Positions 25,748 through 34,514 of a DNA stretch of 64,000 bases are shown piece after piece. Made by a program: the position numbers and the translations under genes. The stretch lies in the NCBI GenBank assembly GCA_026399075.1, contig JAPLRR010000079.1, positions 1 through 64,000 on the forward strand. Reading direction: 5' to 3'. The notes under the pieces were generated by a model. It was given only the letters and a program-made list of their open reading frames with translations, made no database searches and had not been told where the DNA came from. Position 1 is the stretch's first letter; every line of letters starts with the position of its first letter. The stretch is from Methylococcales bacterium. GTDB lineage: Bacteria; Pseudomonadota; Gammaproteobacteria; Methylococcales; Methylomonadaceae.

Positions 25748-26353
25748 TTATTTTTGTTGCACCTCAACGACCGCCAAAGCCAGTTGGCGGCTTAGGCCGG
25801 CCAGCAACTTGCTGAGTGCTTGGGTTGCGCTAAAGTAACTGGTGTCTGTTAAAGGTTGTTTGATAGCGGTTTGGCCATTGCTGATTACGGTATGGTTTTT
25901 TTCGGCCATGATAGCCCAGCTGGCTTCAAGAATGGCGGACTTTCCCAGTTGGCTGTCAAAGCGGGTAATATCCACAATAACCCGATAATCGACATTGCCA
26001 TAAACGCTCCATGGATAAGCCCGCACGATGGCATTCGGCAATAAGGCCGACACATTCTTGCTTACCACAGCAATGGCATTGTCTTGTAAGGGCGCTGCCC
26101 ATTGGTCAAACTCAGCCATTTGCAGGCTGTTATTTTGTGCTCGGGTGACAATCTGCTGACGATCCAGTAGCGCGGGCAAATTTAACGGCCCTATCCCAAC
26201 CAAGGGTTTTTTGACCGTGGCCGTTTGGCTGATGGGCGCTGAAGAGACTGCTTCCAGCGTATAGTAATGCGTTTCAGGGGTGCTTGCACAAGCAGTCAGC
26301 AGGGCGGCGCTAACGCAAAGCATGAGGTATCCTTTGGGGTGCTTATTTAACAT
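25748..26353 (-). CDS. pqiC: PqiC-type auxiliary lipoprotein
   Basis: This 201-residue lipoprotein (lipobox LLTAC) starts at the ATG at 26353, seven bases after the pqiB stop; the ORF track adds eight codons inside pqiB. The PqiC/ABC-type auxiliary pattern is clear: THYYTLEAVSS near the N-terminus, VGIGPLNLPALLDRQQIV, ...QMAEFDQWAAPLQDNAIAVV, and a late SATQALSKLLAGLSRQLA. In Escherichia coli, PqiC sits on the outer membrane and caps the PqiB tube that moves lipids between membranes. The gene order pqiA-pqiB-pqiC supports the same job. Confidence 0.88.
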   Translation of the reverse strand: MLNKHPKGYLMLCVSAALLTACASTPETHYYTLEAVSSAPISQTATVKKPLVGIGPLNLPALLDRQQIVTRAQNNSLQMAEFDQWAAPLQDNAIAVVSKNVSALLPNAIVRAYPWSVYGNVDYRVIVDITRFDSQLGKSAILEASWAIMAEKNHTVISNGQTAIKQPLTDTSYFSATQALSKLLAGLSRQLALAVVEVQQK

Positions 26354-26360
26354 GATGGCC

Positions 26361-27986
26361 CTATTGGTTTTTGCCACGGATTAAAGATTCTGGATGTTTT
26401 TCCAAGTAATCGGCGAGCTGCTTAACGGAGCTTGCCGTTTGGGTCAATTCTTGCAGCAATTGGTTAAGTTCATACTGGGTGGTGGAACCCGGCTCTAAGG
26501 TGGTCAACACTTGGTGCGCTGAGTCCAAGGTTTTATCAGCAGATTTTAAGGTGACATCAGCTGTTTTTAAGGTCTTGTCCACGCTACTGAGTGCACCGTC
26601 TGCCGTGTTTAAGGTTTTAGTTGCCGCCCTGCTTGTGCCTTGTAGCGATTCCAAGGTCTTGTTGATTTCGCTAGACATGGTTTCCAAGGGGAGTTTGGCA
26701 ATTTTATCCATGATCGTTTGTGCAGAATCAATGATTTTGTCCATTGCATTGGGTGTTGTTGGAAACTCCATCAATCCGGTATTATTTGGATGGAGTTCCA
26801 CCTTACTTTCCGGAAACAGATCCAAGGCCACGTAAAGTTGGCCTGTCAACAAGCTCCCTGTTTGCAGTTGGGCGCGTAAGCCTTTTTTTACCAGATGCGC
26901 GATATTGTCTTTCGTGGACATGGTTTCTGGGGCATTGATCATTTTGATACGTTCTGGCTCCACTTCAACAATGACGGGGATAAAAATATCTGCGCTTTTT
27001 ACATTTATTTCCAAGTTAATGTCAGTTACCCTACCAATTGGGATGCCGCGTAATAAGACTGGCGCGCCAATAGATAATCCCCGGATTGATTCGCTAAAAT
27101 ACATGACGACTTTAACCGTCCTGTGATAAATGACTTGGGTGGATTGCTCATAGCCTTCGAATAATTGGAAGGATGTATCTTCGGGTACAGTATCCGTCGG
27201 CTTATCTTCGGGGGCGGTTCGAAAAGTGATGCCACCCGTCAATAAGGAAAGCAACGGCCCAGTCCTTACTTTAAAGCCATCCGCTCCAGCTGATAAATCG
27301 ATGCCGCTGTCTATCCAAAAACGGGTGTTGGTGCGAACAAATTGGTCGTAAGGCGAATTGATAAAAACCGATAATTTAATATTGTCGGCATTTTTGGCTA
27401 GATTATAGTCCAGCACTTGGCCAACAGTAATGCCATGAAAGCTAATGGGTGTGCCTGGGCCCATAGAGCCAATATTGGTTGTTTCAAGCACAAATTTTTT
27501 GCCTTGCGTATTGGTTTCCAAAACCGGCGCCACATCCAGTCCGGTAAAATGGCGTTCCCGTTTGCCTTGTTCGGGCTTGATTGAAATATAGGCGCCCGAC
27601 ATCAAGGTGCCCAAGCCAGTTATCCCGCTTAAGCCAATTTTTGGCCGCACTACCCAAAACTGGGTGTTATCCGTTAAGAACACACTGCTTTCCTTGTGCA
27701 TTTCTGCGGTAACTTCTATGGTTTTCATATCATCGTTAATGGCAATATCCGATACTTTGCCAATTTCAACATCAAGGTATTTGATTTTGGTTTTATCCAC
27801 TTCCAGGCCATCGGCACTGGAAAAAGTGATGGTGATCTCCGGGCCTTTTTCGGAAATCGTCTTGTAAATTAGCCACGCGCTGACCAATAGGGCGCACAAA
27901 GGTAGCAGCCAAATTAGCGGCAAGCCGCGTTTTTTGTTGATGGTGGCGTCAGCCGTCTCGTAGGGCGGTTCGATATAATCATTCAT
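26361..27986 (-). CDS. pqiB: PqiB, MlaD/MCE-domain lipid transport protein
   Basis: This 541-residue inner-membrane-anchored protein has one N-terminal helix (LIWLLPLCALLVSAWLIY). Several MCE/MlaD domains follow (ITFSSADGLEVDKTKIKYLDVEIGKV; NIGSMGPGTPISFHGITVGQV; SIRGLSIGAPVLLRGIPIGRV) and then a long C-terminal helical region. The length is close to E. coli PqiB (546 residues), which forms a periplasmic tube. The start is the ATG at 27986, overlapping the end of the second pqiA gene by eight bases; the ORF track starts 12 codons early. The C-terminal region has a repeated pattern of KTLKTADVTLKSADKTLDSA coiled-coil heptads. Confidence 0.93.
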   Translation of the reverse strand: MNDYIEPPYETADATINKKRGLPLIWLLPLCALLVSAWLIYKTISEKGPEITITFSSADGLEVDKTKIKYLDVEIGKVSDIAINDDMKTIEVTAEMHKESSVFLTDNTQFWVVRPKIGLSGITGLGTLMSGAYISIKPEQGKRERHFTGLDVAPVLETNTQGKKFVLETTNIGSMGPGTPISFHGITVGQVLDYNLAKNADNIKLSVFINSPYDQFVRTNTRFWIDSGIDLSAGADGFKVRTGPLLSLLTGGITFRTAPEDKPTDTVPEDTSFQLFEGYEQSTQVIYHRTVKVVMYFSESIRGLSIGAPVLLRGIPIGRVTDINLEINVKSADIFIPVIVEVEPERIKMINAPETMSTKDNIAHLVKKGLRAQLQTGSLLTGQLYVALDLFPESKVELHPNNTGLMEFPTTPNAMDKIIDSAQTIMDKIAKLPLETMSSEINKTLESLQGTSRAATKTLNTADGALSSVDKTLKTADVTLKSADKTLDSAHQVLTTLEPGSTTQYELNQLLQELTQTASSVKQLADYLEKHPESLIRGKNQ

Positions 27987-28590
27987 AGGCTTTTTGGTGG
28001 TCCCAGAGCAAACGTGGATCAAAGTTTTCGGCAGCGAACATGGTCAAAATAACGACGGCGGCAAACGCAGTGGCTGCGGGGCCAGCAATGATTTGCACAC
28101 CGCTAAAATTGACCAAATCAACCAGTATGGAGATCATAAATATATCGAGCATAGACCATCGCCCGACGAAGGCAATAATCCGATAGAGGGTCGTCCAGCG
28201 GCGGGCATTGACTTGCCAACGAAAATGCGCGCACAGCAGCAATAGCGCTATACCCACCAGCTTTGAGGTGGGTACCAGAATGCTTGCCACCAATACCAAC
28301 AGCCCGATGGGGATCATGCCACTATCAAATAATTCAACAATGCCACCCGCTATGGTATGCGGATCACCCGCGCCAAATTGGTTGACGGTCATAATCGGAA
28401 AGATATTGGCAGGGATATAAAGGAAAAAACTACTGGCCAAAAAAGCCGCACAGCGTTGTAAGCTTTGGGGCCGACGGGCGTGAAGCTCGCTGTGACAGCG
28501 CGGACAAGATGCGCTATGCTCCGCCGTGCTAATTAATAGGCCACAGTCGTGGCAGCGTACAAAACCTTGTTTCAGTGCATTAGCGGCCAT
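27979..28590 (-). CDS. pqiA: PqiA half-protein, second copy
   Basis: This 203-residue membrane protein has an N-terminal zinc-ribbon-like CHDCG...CPRCH pair and four membrane helices (for example AFLASSFFLYIPANIFPIM and LLVLVASILVPTSKLVGIALLLL). It ends FDPRLLWD. In E. coli PqiA is one chain with two such halves. Here each half is its own gene, overlapping by 11 bases with the first half-gene and by 8 bases with pqiB. The overlaps make co-translation and assembly of a two-part PqiA likely. Confidence 0.92.
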   Translation of the reverse strand: MAANALKQGFVRCHDCGLLISTAEHSASCPRCHSELHARRPQSLQRCAAFLASSFFLYIPANIFPIMTVNQFGAGDPHTIAGGIVELFDSGMIPIGLLVLVASILVPTSKLVGIALLLLCAHFRWQVNARRWTTLYRIIAFVGRWSMLDIFMISILVDLVNFSGVQIIAGPAATAFAAVVILTMFAAENFDPRLLWDHQKAYE

Positions 28591-29209
28591 GGTTATGGCC
28601 TTTTTGCAAAAGTGCGATGTGGTGCCAGAATAATTTTTTATCTAAGCCGGCAGTCAATTGGGTAGTAATAATGAGTAAGGCGATAAACGCATACAAGCCC
28701 CAGCCAAATTGGAGCGGGGCTATTGCCATGAGTTTGACGCAAGCCACGATGATGCCCAGCATATAAACCTCCAACATGACCCACTCATCCAAGTGTTGCA
28801 TCCAGTGCATCCAGTGCACCAGAAAACGGTTGGGGCGGTTAAAATAAAGGTGTCCGCTGATCAGTAGCGACAAACTAAGATGCACTAATGGAAACAGGAT
28901 GCTGGCCAAAAATACCACAATGGCAACTGGCCACATGGATTCCTTAAATAAGGCGATGACCCCAGATAACAATATGCCGGTGTTGGCTGATCCCAAAACG
29001 GTTATGCCCACCATAGGCAACAATAAGCTAGGGAAAAATAATATGAAGCCAGCAATAGACAGGGCAAACGTGCGTTCGACACTTTGTTTTTTGGGGTGTG
29101 ACAGCAACAAGCCACAGCGTGGGCAATAAGCCTTTTCACCTAAACGGGGTGAGCTGTTGTTGAGCAATAAATCACACTCAGGGCAGGCATCGTAGTTTGT
29201 GCAATTCAT
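28580..29209 (-). CDS. pqiA: PqiA half-protein, first copy
   Basis: This 209-residue membrane protein starts at the ATG at 29209 (MNCTNYDACPECDLLL); the ORF track begins 46 codons too early. It has the CPEC...YCPRCG metal-binding pair and about four membrane helices (SIAGFILFFPSLLLPMVGI, VAIVVFLASILFPLVHLSLSLLI). It heads the pqiA-pqiA-pqiB-pqiC operon and matches the N-terminal half of E. coli PqiA. The system is thought to move phospholipids across the periplasm and respond to membrane stress; here it sits in a block of other envelope genes. Confidence 0.9.
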   Translation of the reverse strand: MNCTNYDACPECDLLLNNSSPRLGEKAYCPRCGLLLSHPKKQSVERTFALSIAGFILFFPSLLLPMVGITVLGSANTGILLSGVIALFKESMWPVAIVVFLASILFPLVHLSLSLLISGHLYFNRPNRFLVHWMHWMQHLDEWVMLEVYMLGIIVACVKLMAIAPLQFGWGLYAFIALLIITTQLTAGLDKKLFWHHIALLQKGHNHGR

Positions 29210-29368
29210 GGCTTTGGTGATATTGTCGGGGTGTTGGGTAGTTATACGATAATTGCAAAAATCTATCAAGTGTGGGCTATACCTGCACAAGTAAATCATA
29301 ACGCCACAACCCCGGGGTTGGTGGGCAGGATGGGGGCGAACCACCAAGCCTACCCACTAGTGTCCGTT

Positions 29369-29662
29369 TCAATTACAGCCTTTACTGTAACGGGTTTTGA
29401 CGCAGGTTTTGCCATTTGGGGCTTGAACGACACCCATGCCATTTTTGGTTATGGCTTGGCCACCATTGCTGGTTTGGGTTTTGGTTACGCCATTTTGGTT
29501 GGTCTCAGCTTTAAAGGCATTGCCAGTTTTGGCATTGTAACCAGCCGCTGCACTTTGGCCTTGGTCTGTAGCGCAAACAGTCTTGCCACGTAAATTAGTG
29601 ACGCAACCCGCATAAATCCCAGAAGTATAAAATAGGCAGGCTAAAATAACTAAAATTTTCAT
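29369..29662 (-). CDS. Small secreted protein with four mature cysteines
   Basis: This 97-residue product has a clear signal peptide (cut near GIYAG). The mature 80 residues start with CVTNLRGKTVCATDQGQS and end PNGKTCVKTRYSKGCN, giving two Cys pairs, one at each end, around a Gly/Asn/Thr-rich middle. This layout suggests two disulfide loops. I recognise the type as a conserved hypothetical secreted protein but know no function. It lies 160 bases upstream of the pqi operon, on the same strand, and could share its transcript. Confidence 0.72.
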   Translation of the reverse strand: MKILVILACLFYTSGIYAGCVTNLRGKTVCATDQGQSAAAGYNAKTGNAFKAETNQNGVTKTQTSNGGQAITKNGMGVVQAPNGKTCVKTRYSKGCN

Positions 29663-29804
29663 AGCGGTCTCCGGTATATTGATTATTTTTTATTTTCAGG
29701 CTGGACATGTTGATCGTTCGCCGCCTGTTTTTACTTGGGTATCCCCTGATGCATAAGGTGAGCAGGCGTTAATAGACACTGCGCGGCCTAAAAATAAGTT
29801 TTTG

Positions 29805-29828
29805 TAGGTGCGGCTTAAACCGCACCTA
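29805..29828. repeat. TAGGTGCGG hairpin repeat
   Basis: TAGGTGCGG-CTTAAA-CCGCACCTA is a perfect 9-bp stem with a six-base loop. There is no T-run on the side needed to terminate the flanking minus-strand genes, so a dispersed palindromic repeat is more likely. The surrounding region 29663-29926 holds no gene that I can support. Confidence 0.6.
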
Positions 29829-29926
29829 ACTGATGACAATAGTTAGTATTTGCCCACGGTGACAAACTCAACAATTGACCGTTTTAAGTTTATCCCGTCC
29901 TACATGAATAGCAAAAGATTGTTGGC

Positions 29927-30616
29927 TTATTGGGGGGTACCAGACGACAAAGAGGCCAACCGGTTAGTTGTTAGTTCAGCCCATTTGTTGATGGCATTTT
30001 CAGCATCACCCCATTGCCATTGAAAACCCGTAGTGATTGAGCCGCCACCAATTCGTTTGTCCACGGCCAAAGCCAGCACTTGGCCTGAAACCGAGTCGGT
30101 CAATTTGGCTTCACCTTGTGCCCCGCCCACAAATGGGAAGGTGCCTGTAGCCAAATATTTGAGGTTCGCTAGCATATGGGCTTGCGGGATGATCATTGAG
30201 ATGCTGCGCAGGACAGGTGTGGCTGCTTCGGCATCGACTATGGCGATGTCAATCTTCATGACACCAGGGCCTGGTTGGTCAACAACCTGGAATTTTTGGC
30301 TAATCTGCGCCTTAAGTTGTTGGTGGGTATAATTGACCAACATGTGTTGGTCTGCGGCGGAAACTTGCGTGCTGCTGCCCCCCCAAAATGTTACCGGGTC
30401 TATCATGACCTTGGTGTACTGGCCCCATTGTACAGCGGGATTAATGTAGCGTAGCCCTGCTTGGTCATTTCCGCCAGCGGTGAGTAAAGCGCAATCATTG
30501 GCAAGGAATGCGCAGTTCATGTCGGCTTGGTTGATGGCCACTTTTTCAGTGGTGGTGCAAGCACTTAGTGCGATAAGGCTGAGGCCTAACAAAGCTTTAA
30601 CAGAGGAATTGCTCAT
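29927..30616 (-). CDS. DUF3313 lipoprotein (copy 2)
   Basis: This 229-residue lipoprotein starts at the ATG at 30616 with AAGGAG upstream; the ORF track adds 13 codons. The lipobox is IALSAC. The domain has the DUF3313 layout: GLRYINPAVQWGQYTKVMIDPV, a QMLVNYTHQQLKAQISQ-type helix, VMKIDIAIVDAEAATPVLRSIS, GEAKLTDSVSGQVLALAVDKR and a final ENAINKWAELTTNRL. It is more distant from copy 1 than a recent duplicate would be. It follows arylsulfatase 2 after a strong terminator, so it may have its own promoter in the short gap. Confidence 0.82.
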   Translation of the reverse strand: MSNSSVKALLGLSLIALSACTTTEKVAINQADMNCAFLANDCALLTAGGNDQAGLRYINPAVQWGQYTKVMIDPVTFWGGSSTQVSAADQHMLVNYTHQQLKAQISQKFQVVDQPGPGVMKIDIAIVDAEAATPVLRSISMIIPQAHMLANLKYLATGTFPFVGGAQGEAKLTDSVSGQVLALAVDKRIGGGSITTGFQWQWGDAENAINKWAELTTNRLASLSSGTPQ

Positions 30617-30640
30617 AAGTGTTCTCCTTATGGTTTGGTT

Positions 30641-30670
30641 AAAAATGGTGGGCAATAAACATTGCCCACC
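30641..30670 (-). terminator. Rho-independent terminator of arylsulfatase 2
   Basis: GGTGGGCAAT-AAAC-ATTGCCCACC forms a perfect 10-bp stem. On the minus strand it is followed by ATTTTTAA, the expected T-run. It lies 11 bases after the arylsulfatase 2 stop codon. Confidence 0.85.
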
Positions 30671-30681
30671 GACAGAAAAAA

Positions 30682-32316
30682 TTACTGCCCTTGGTGTTGC
30701 TTCATAGCTTCTTCAATCTTCGCTTTGACTGCTTCGAGGTTGAAGCTAGCGCCTTTTTGCATAGGCGGATAGTCGATGGCTGTCATCGCCAGTTTTGCCA
30801 CTTGTTGCTGTACAAAGACAAAACGCCAGAACTCATATTGGAACCATTGGAAGTAATTTTCTGAACCGTTTAACGTCCCGTTTGCAGGGAAATCCAAGCG
30901 CTCGAAAGGGTCTAGGCGAAGGTTAGTCAGTACAGGCGCGTCAACATGGTCTTTAGCGCCAATCCAACCGCCAGGCTGGTCAATGAAGCGGTATTTGTAG
31001 TCGTCTATGCGCACAGCCCCTAAAGTGCTTTCACCAAAATAGAAAATTTCGTGGCGGTTCGACGGCCCTTTGCCGGTAATCAAGTCCAGTTGGTTGTAGC
31101 CATCCAGATGCACTTTGTATTTGGAGTCGCCGACTTTCTTGCCCTGTTTCAGTTCATCAATAATGCTAGGGTCGCCTGCCGCTGCAACCAGCGTGGGGAA
31201 CCAGTCTAAACCAGAAAAGATACCATTTTCAACTTTGCCTGCGGGTACTTTACCAGGCCAGCGAATAATCGCGGGCGCCCGGAAGCCCCCTTCAAAGATT
31301 GTGCCTTTTTGGCCCCGAAAAGGCGTGTTGCCGCCATCAGGCCAAGTGAAGGTTTCGGTGCCGTTGTCGGTGGTGAACACCACGATGGTATTGTCATCAA
31401 CGCCCATTTCTTTGAGCTTGTTCATCACAATGCCGACATCATCATCCAGCTGTGCCATGCCTGCTTCATGGATAGACCAGCCGTTTTGTGCGTTACGCAA
31501 GGCCTGATACTTTTCTGAGAGGTGGGTGACAATGTGCATGCGCGTTGGGTTAAGCCAGAGGAAGAACGGTTTGCCATCGGCTTTGGCCTTTTCAACAAAA
31601 GCGATAGCCTTGTCACGGATTTCGTCATCCACGGTTTCCATGCGTTTGGGGTAAAGTGTCCCGGCATCTTCGATTTTCTGTTTGCCAATTTTGCCCCAAC
31701 GTGGCATCACGGTTGCATCATCTTTAGTGGTGGCCCAACTATGCACCATGTTGCGTGGACCGACTTTGTCCTTTAGATCTTGCGGGTAATTGGGATGGGC
31801 GGGGTCTTCCATGGCATCCAGGTGGTACAAATAGCCAAAGAATTCATCAAAGCCATGGACAGTCGGCAAAAACTCATTCAAATCACCCAAATGGTTTTTA
31901 CCAAATTGGCCGGTGGCGTAACCCATCGATTTAAGGGTTGTGGCAATAGTGACAGCCTCTTTAGGGAGGCCAATGGGCGACCCTGCTTGACCGACTGTGG
32001 TCATACCCGTGCGGATAGGCAGTTCGCCCGTGATGAAGCTGGCGCGGCCTGCGGTACAGCTGGCTTCTGCATAATAGTCGGTAAAGCGCATCCCTTCGGT
32101 GGCCAGTTTGTCAAGGTTAGGGGTGCGCCCTGCCATCATGCCCTGGTGATAAGCACCAATGTTGAACCAACCGATGTCATCACCCATAATAACAACGATA
32201 TTAGGTTTGGTGCTTTCAGCCGCTTGCGTAACATTGACAAACAAACCAGCCGCCAACAAGGCTAATGCCATTGTTGCTGGTTTAACAAGGCGTTGTCGCC
32301 GAGGTATCGTAATCAT
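30682..32316 (-). CDS. Exported arylsulfatase (type I, second copy)
   Basis: This 544-residue sulfatase starts at the ATG at 32316 with AGGAA in front; the ORF track adds 95 codons with no support. The signal peptide ends near VTQAAES. Key segments are the metal pair D46-D47 (IVVIMGDDIGW), the formylglycine motif CTAGRASFITG with C87 as the residue to be oxidised, GKNHLGD, and FTTDNGTE for the late metal ligands. It is shorter than arylsulfatase 1 and belongs to a different branch of the family, with CxAxR rather than CxPxR. It is followed by a strong terminator and is divergent from the two-component genes. Confidence 0.93.
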   Translation of the reverse strand: MITIPRRQRLVKPATMALALLAAGLFVNVTQAAESTKPNIVVIMGDDIGWFNIGAYHQGMMAGRTPNLDKLATEGMRFTDYYAEASCTAGRASFITGELPIRTGMTTVGQAGSPIGLPKEAVTIATTLKSMGYATGQFGKNHLGDLNEFLPTVHGFDEFFGYLYHLDAMEDPAHPNYPQDLKDKVGPRNMVHSWATTKDDATVMPRWGKIGKQKIEDAGTLYPKRMETVDDEIRDKAIAFVEKAKADGKPFFLWLNPTRMHIVTHLSEKYQALRNAQNGWSIHEAGMAQLDDDVGIVMNKLKEMGVDDNTIVVFTTDNGTETFTWPDGGNTPFRGQKGTIFEGGFRAPAIIRWPGKVPAGKVENGIFSGLDWFPTLVAAAGDPSIIDELKQGKKVGDSKYKVHLDGYNQLDLITGKGPSNRHEIFYFGESTLGAVRIDDYKYRFIDQPGGWIGAKDHVDAPVLTNLRLDPFERLDFPANGTLNGSENYFQWFQYEFWRFVFVQQQVAKLAMTAIDYPPMQKGASFNLEAVKAKIEEAMKQHQGQ

Positions 32317-32663
32317 AGTGTTATTCCTGTTGGTGGAAGGGAACGCATGCCTTGCGTTAAAGGTTTCCTGCTTTGATAATAACAACACTATAAACGAAGT
32401 GCTATAGGACTTTAGGCCTAGTCCGCAGCTTTGGGCTTCTGTTGAAAAATGGGTTGAATATTTCACTGGTAAAAGTAAGCTTAACAAAACAAGTAGCTTG
32501 GATGGGCCACCAAGTCCATAGCGTGTTGAGATTGCAGTCAAAGATTGGCTTGCAACAAGACGTTTGGGCAGGCATACAACTCGGTCTGCGTTGATTACCA
32601 AGTCCTCGTTATAACCTTTCCTTAAGTTTGGGAGTTTTGGTCTATGCCAAAAATAAATAGCTG
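32317..32663. other. Divergent promoter region, sulfatase / sensor kinase
   Basis: This 347-base gap lies between the divergent arylsulfatase 2 and histidine kinase genes and should hold both promoters. GGACT...AGTCC near 32407-32424 is a short imperfect palindrome. I see no convincing sigma-70 -35/-10 pair and no small gene. Confidence 0.4.
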
Positions 32664-34514
32664 ATGAGTTGGGTTACCGTAATTTGGTCGATGCTGGTGG
32701 CGGTTAGTCTGACCTTAGCCTTGCAACATCTGTTTATTTGGCTTATCCAAGCCCGGCAGTGGGCGCACTTGGCCTTGTCATTAACCGCCTTGGCGGTGGC
32801 TATTATGATCGGTATGGAATATTCAGGTATGAGGGCAGCTAACGTTAACCAGTTGGCAACCATATTACGTTGGGTCCATCTGCCTTTTTTTGTTACTTTT
32901 GTGGCGATGATTTACTTTGTACGCCACTACTTTGGGGTCGGGCGATTATGGCTGGCGTGGACAGCTTGTGGTTTACGGCTGTTTGTTCTGGTCATCAATT
33001 TCACCACCGGACAAAACCTGTTTTTTAAGGAAATCACCCATCTCAAGCCCCTAGTGGTTTTTGGCGGGGAAACCGTCGTGATAGCCCAAGGGGTACTTAA
33101 CCCATGGTATGTCATCGGCCCCATCAGCATTCTGGCGCTAGTGGTGTTTGTGCTGGATGCCTCTTTGATGTTGTGGCGTAAAGGCGGGGGGGCGGGTCGC
33201 TTGTTCGTTTTTAACAGCATCACCTTTTTCATGTTGGCGGCAGTGGTCCACTTAGGCTTGGTCAATGCCGGCTTACTCAATTCGCCCTACTTGGTTAGCT
33301 TGTCCTTCATGCCCGCGCTCATCGCGATGTCGTATACGTTAAGCTACGATGTGATGCGCTCGGTAAAGCTTGCCGACCAATTGCAGGCCAGCGAAACCGA
33401 GCTACGTAAAAATGAGCAACGCATGGCGCTTGCGATAAGTGCCGCTGAATTGGGTGTGTGGGAATGGGATGTTGTCCACGATGAAATATGGAGCAATGAT
33501 AAAGGCCGCGCCTTGTTCGGTATACCAGGGCGGGAACGGATCAGTTTCAGCCGCTTTTTGGGTACGCTACACAAGGATGATCGTGCCCTCCTAAAATGCA
33601 GGGTAGATCAATCTCTGGCAGGTGGTGGGGATTATGAAGGTGAATATCGTGTTGTGCTGCCGGATGGGCAAATACGTTGGTTTACCACCCATTCCCATCT
33701 TGAGTTTGACAGTCACCATTGTCCTTTGCGTATGTATGGTGTTTCAATTGATATTACCCAACGCAAACAAGCAGCACAGGCTTTGATAAAACAAGGTAAC
33801 AAACAGACCCATCTGGCACGCGCAACTTTGCTGGGTGAGCTGTCCATGGCTTTGGCGCATGAGTTGAACCAGCCTTTGGCGGCGATTCTCAGTAATGCCC
33901 AAGCGGCGCAGCGTTTTTTGCTGAGAAAAGAAAGCCAGCTTTGTGAGGTGCAGGAGATTCTCGAAGACATCATTGCCGATAACAAACGCGCCAGTGAAGT
34001 CATCCTGCGTTTACGCTTATTATTAAGGAACGATGAAGTGCAATATCAGCGGCTGGACATCAATGAAGTCGTCGCAGATGTTGTAAAGCTGGTGCGCTTT
34101 GATTTGGAGGGGAGGCATATTAGCATAACAACAACTCTTGCCGAGCAGTTGCCCACTGTCCTCGGTGACCAAGTGTTGCTCCAGCAGGTATTGCTTAATT
34201 TGATTTTAAACGGCAGTGATGCGGCGGCCTCTGTTAGCCATGTTGACCAAACCAGTATCAGTATACGGACGTGTTGTGACGGCAACGTGGTTAAGGTGTG
34301 TGTCGGCGACCAAGGGCCAGGCATCACCACTAAGGATATGGCGCATATTTTTGAGCCGTTTTTTACCACCAAGCCCCATGGCTTGGGCTTGGGGCTTTCC
34401 ATTTGCCGCACTTTGATTAAATCCCATAATGGCCAGCTTTGGGCAGAAAACAACCCTGATGGTGGCGCAAACTTTTATTTTACGTTACCCGCTTATTTTT
34501 GTGAAAGAAGATGA
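32664..34514 (+). CDS. FixL-like sensor histidine kinase with 7TM N-terminus and PAS domain
   Basis: This 616-residue inner-membrane kinase has about seven N-terminal membrane helices (residues 1-225) in the 7TM histidine-kinase sensing layout (RWVHLPFFVTFVAMIYFVRHYFG). A PAS domain (about 250-370; GVWEWDVVHDEIWS, PDGQIRWF, YGVSIDITQRK) is followed by a HisKA domain with phospho-acceptor H399 in ALAHELNQPLAAI, and an ATPase with DQGPGI, FEPFFTTKPHGLGLGLSIC. This H-box is typical of the FixL group. It overlaps the response regulator by four bases. The ligand is unknown; the hydrophobic sensor suggests a membrane-soluble or quinone-linked signal. Confidence 0.93.
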   Translation: MSWVTVIWSMLVAVSLTLALQHLFIWLIQARQWAHLALSLTALAVAIMIGMEYSGMRAANVNQLATILRWVHLPFFVTFVAMIYFVRHYFGVGRLWLAWTACGLRLFVLVINFTTGQNLFFKEITHLKPLVVFGGETVVIAQGVLNPWYVIGPISILALVVFVLDASLMLWRKGGGAGRLFVFNSITFFMLAAVVHLGLVNAGLLNSPYLVSLSFMPALIAMSYTLSYDVMRSVKLADQLQASETELRKNEQRMALAISAAELGVWEWDVVHDEIWSNDKGRALFGIPGRERISFSRFLGTLHKDDRALLKCRVDQSLAGGGDYEGEYRVVLPDGQIRWFTTHSHLEFDSHHCPLRMYGVSIDITQRKQAAQALIKQGNKQTHLARATLLGELSMALAHELNQPLAAILSNAQAAQRFLLRKESQLCEVQEILEDIIADNKRASEVILRLRLLLRNDEVQYQRLDINEVVADVVKLVRFDLEGRHISITTTLAEQLPTVLGDQVLLQQVLLNLILNGSDAAASVSHVDQTSISIRTCCDGNVVKVCVGDQGPGITTKDMAHIFEPFFTTKPHGLGLGLSICRTLIKSHNGQLWAENNPDGGANFYFTLPAYFCERR

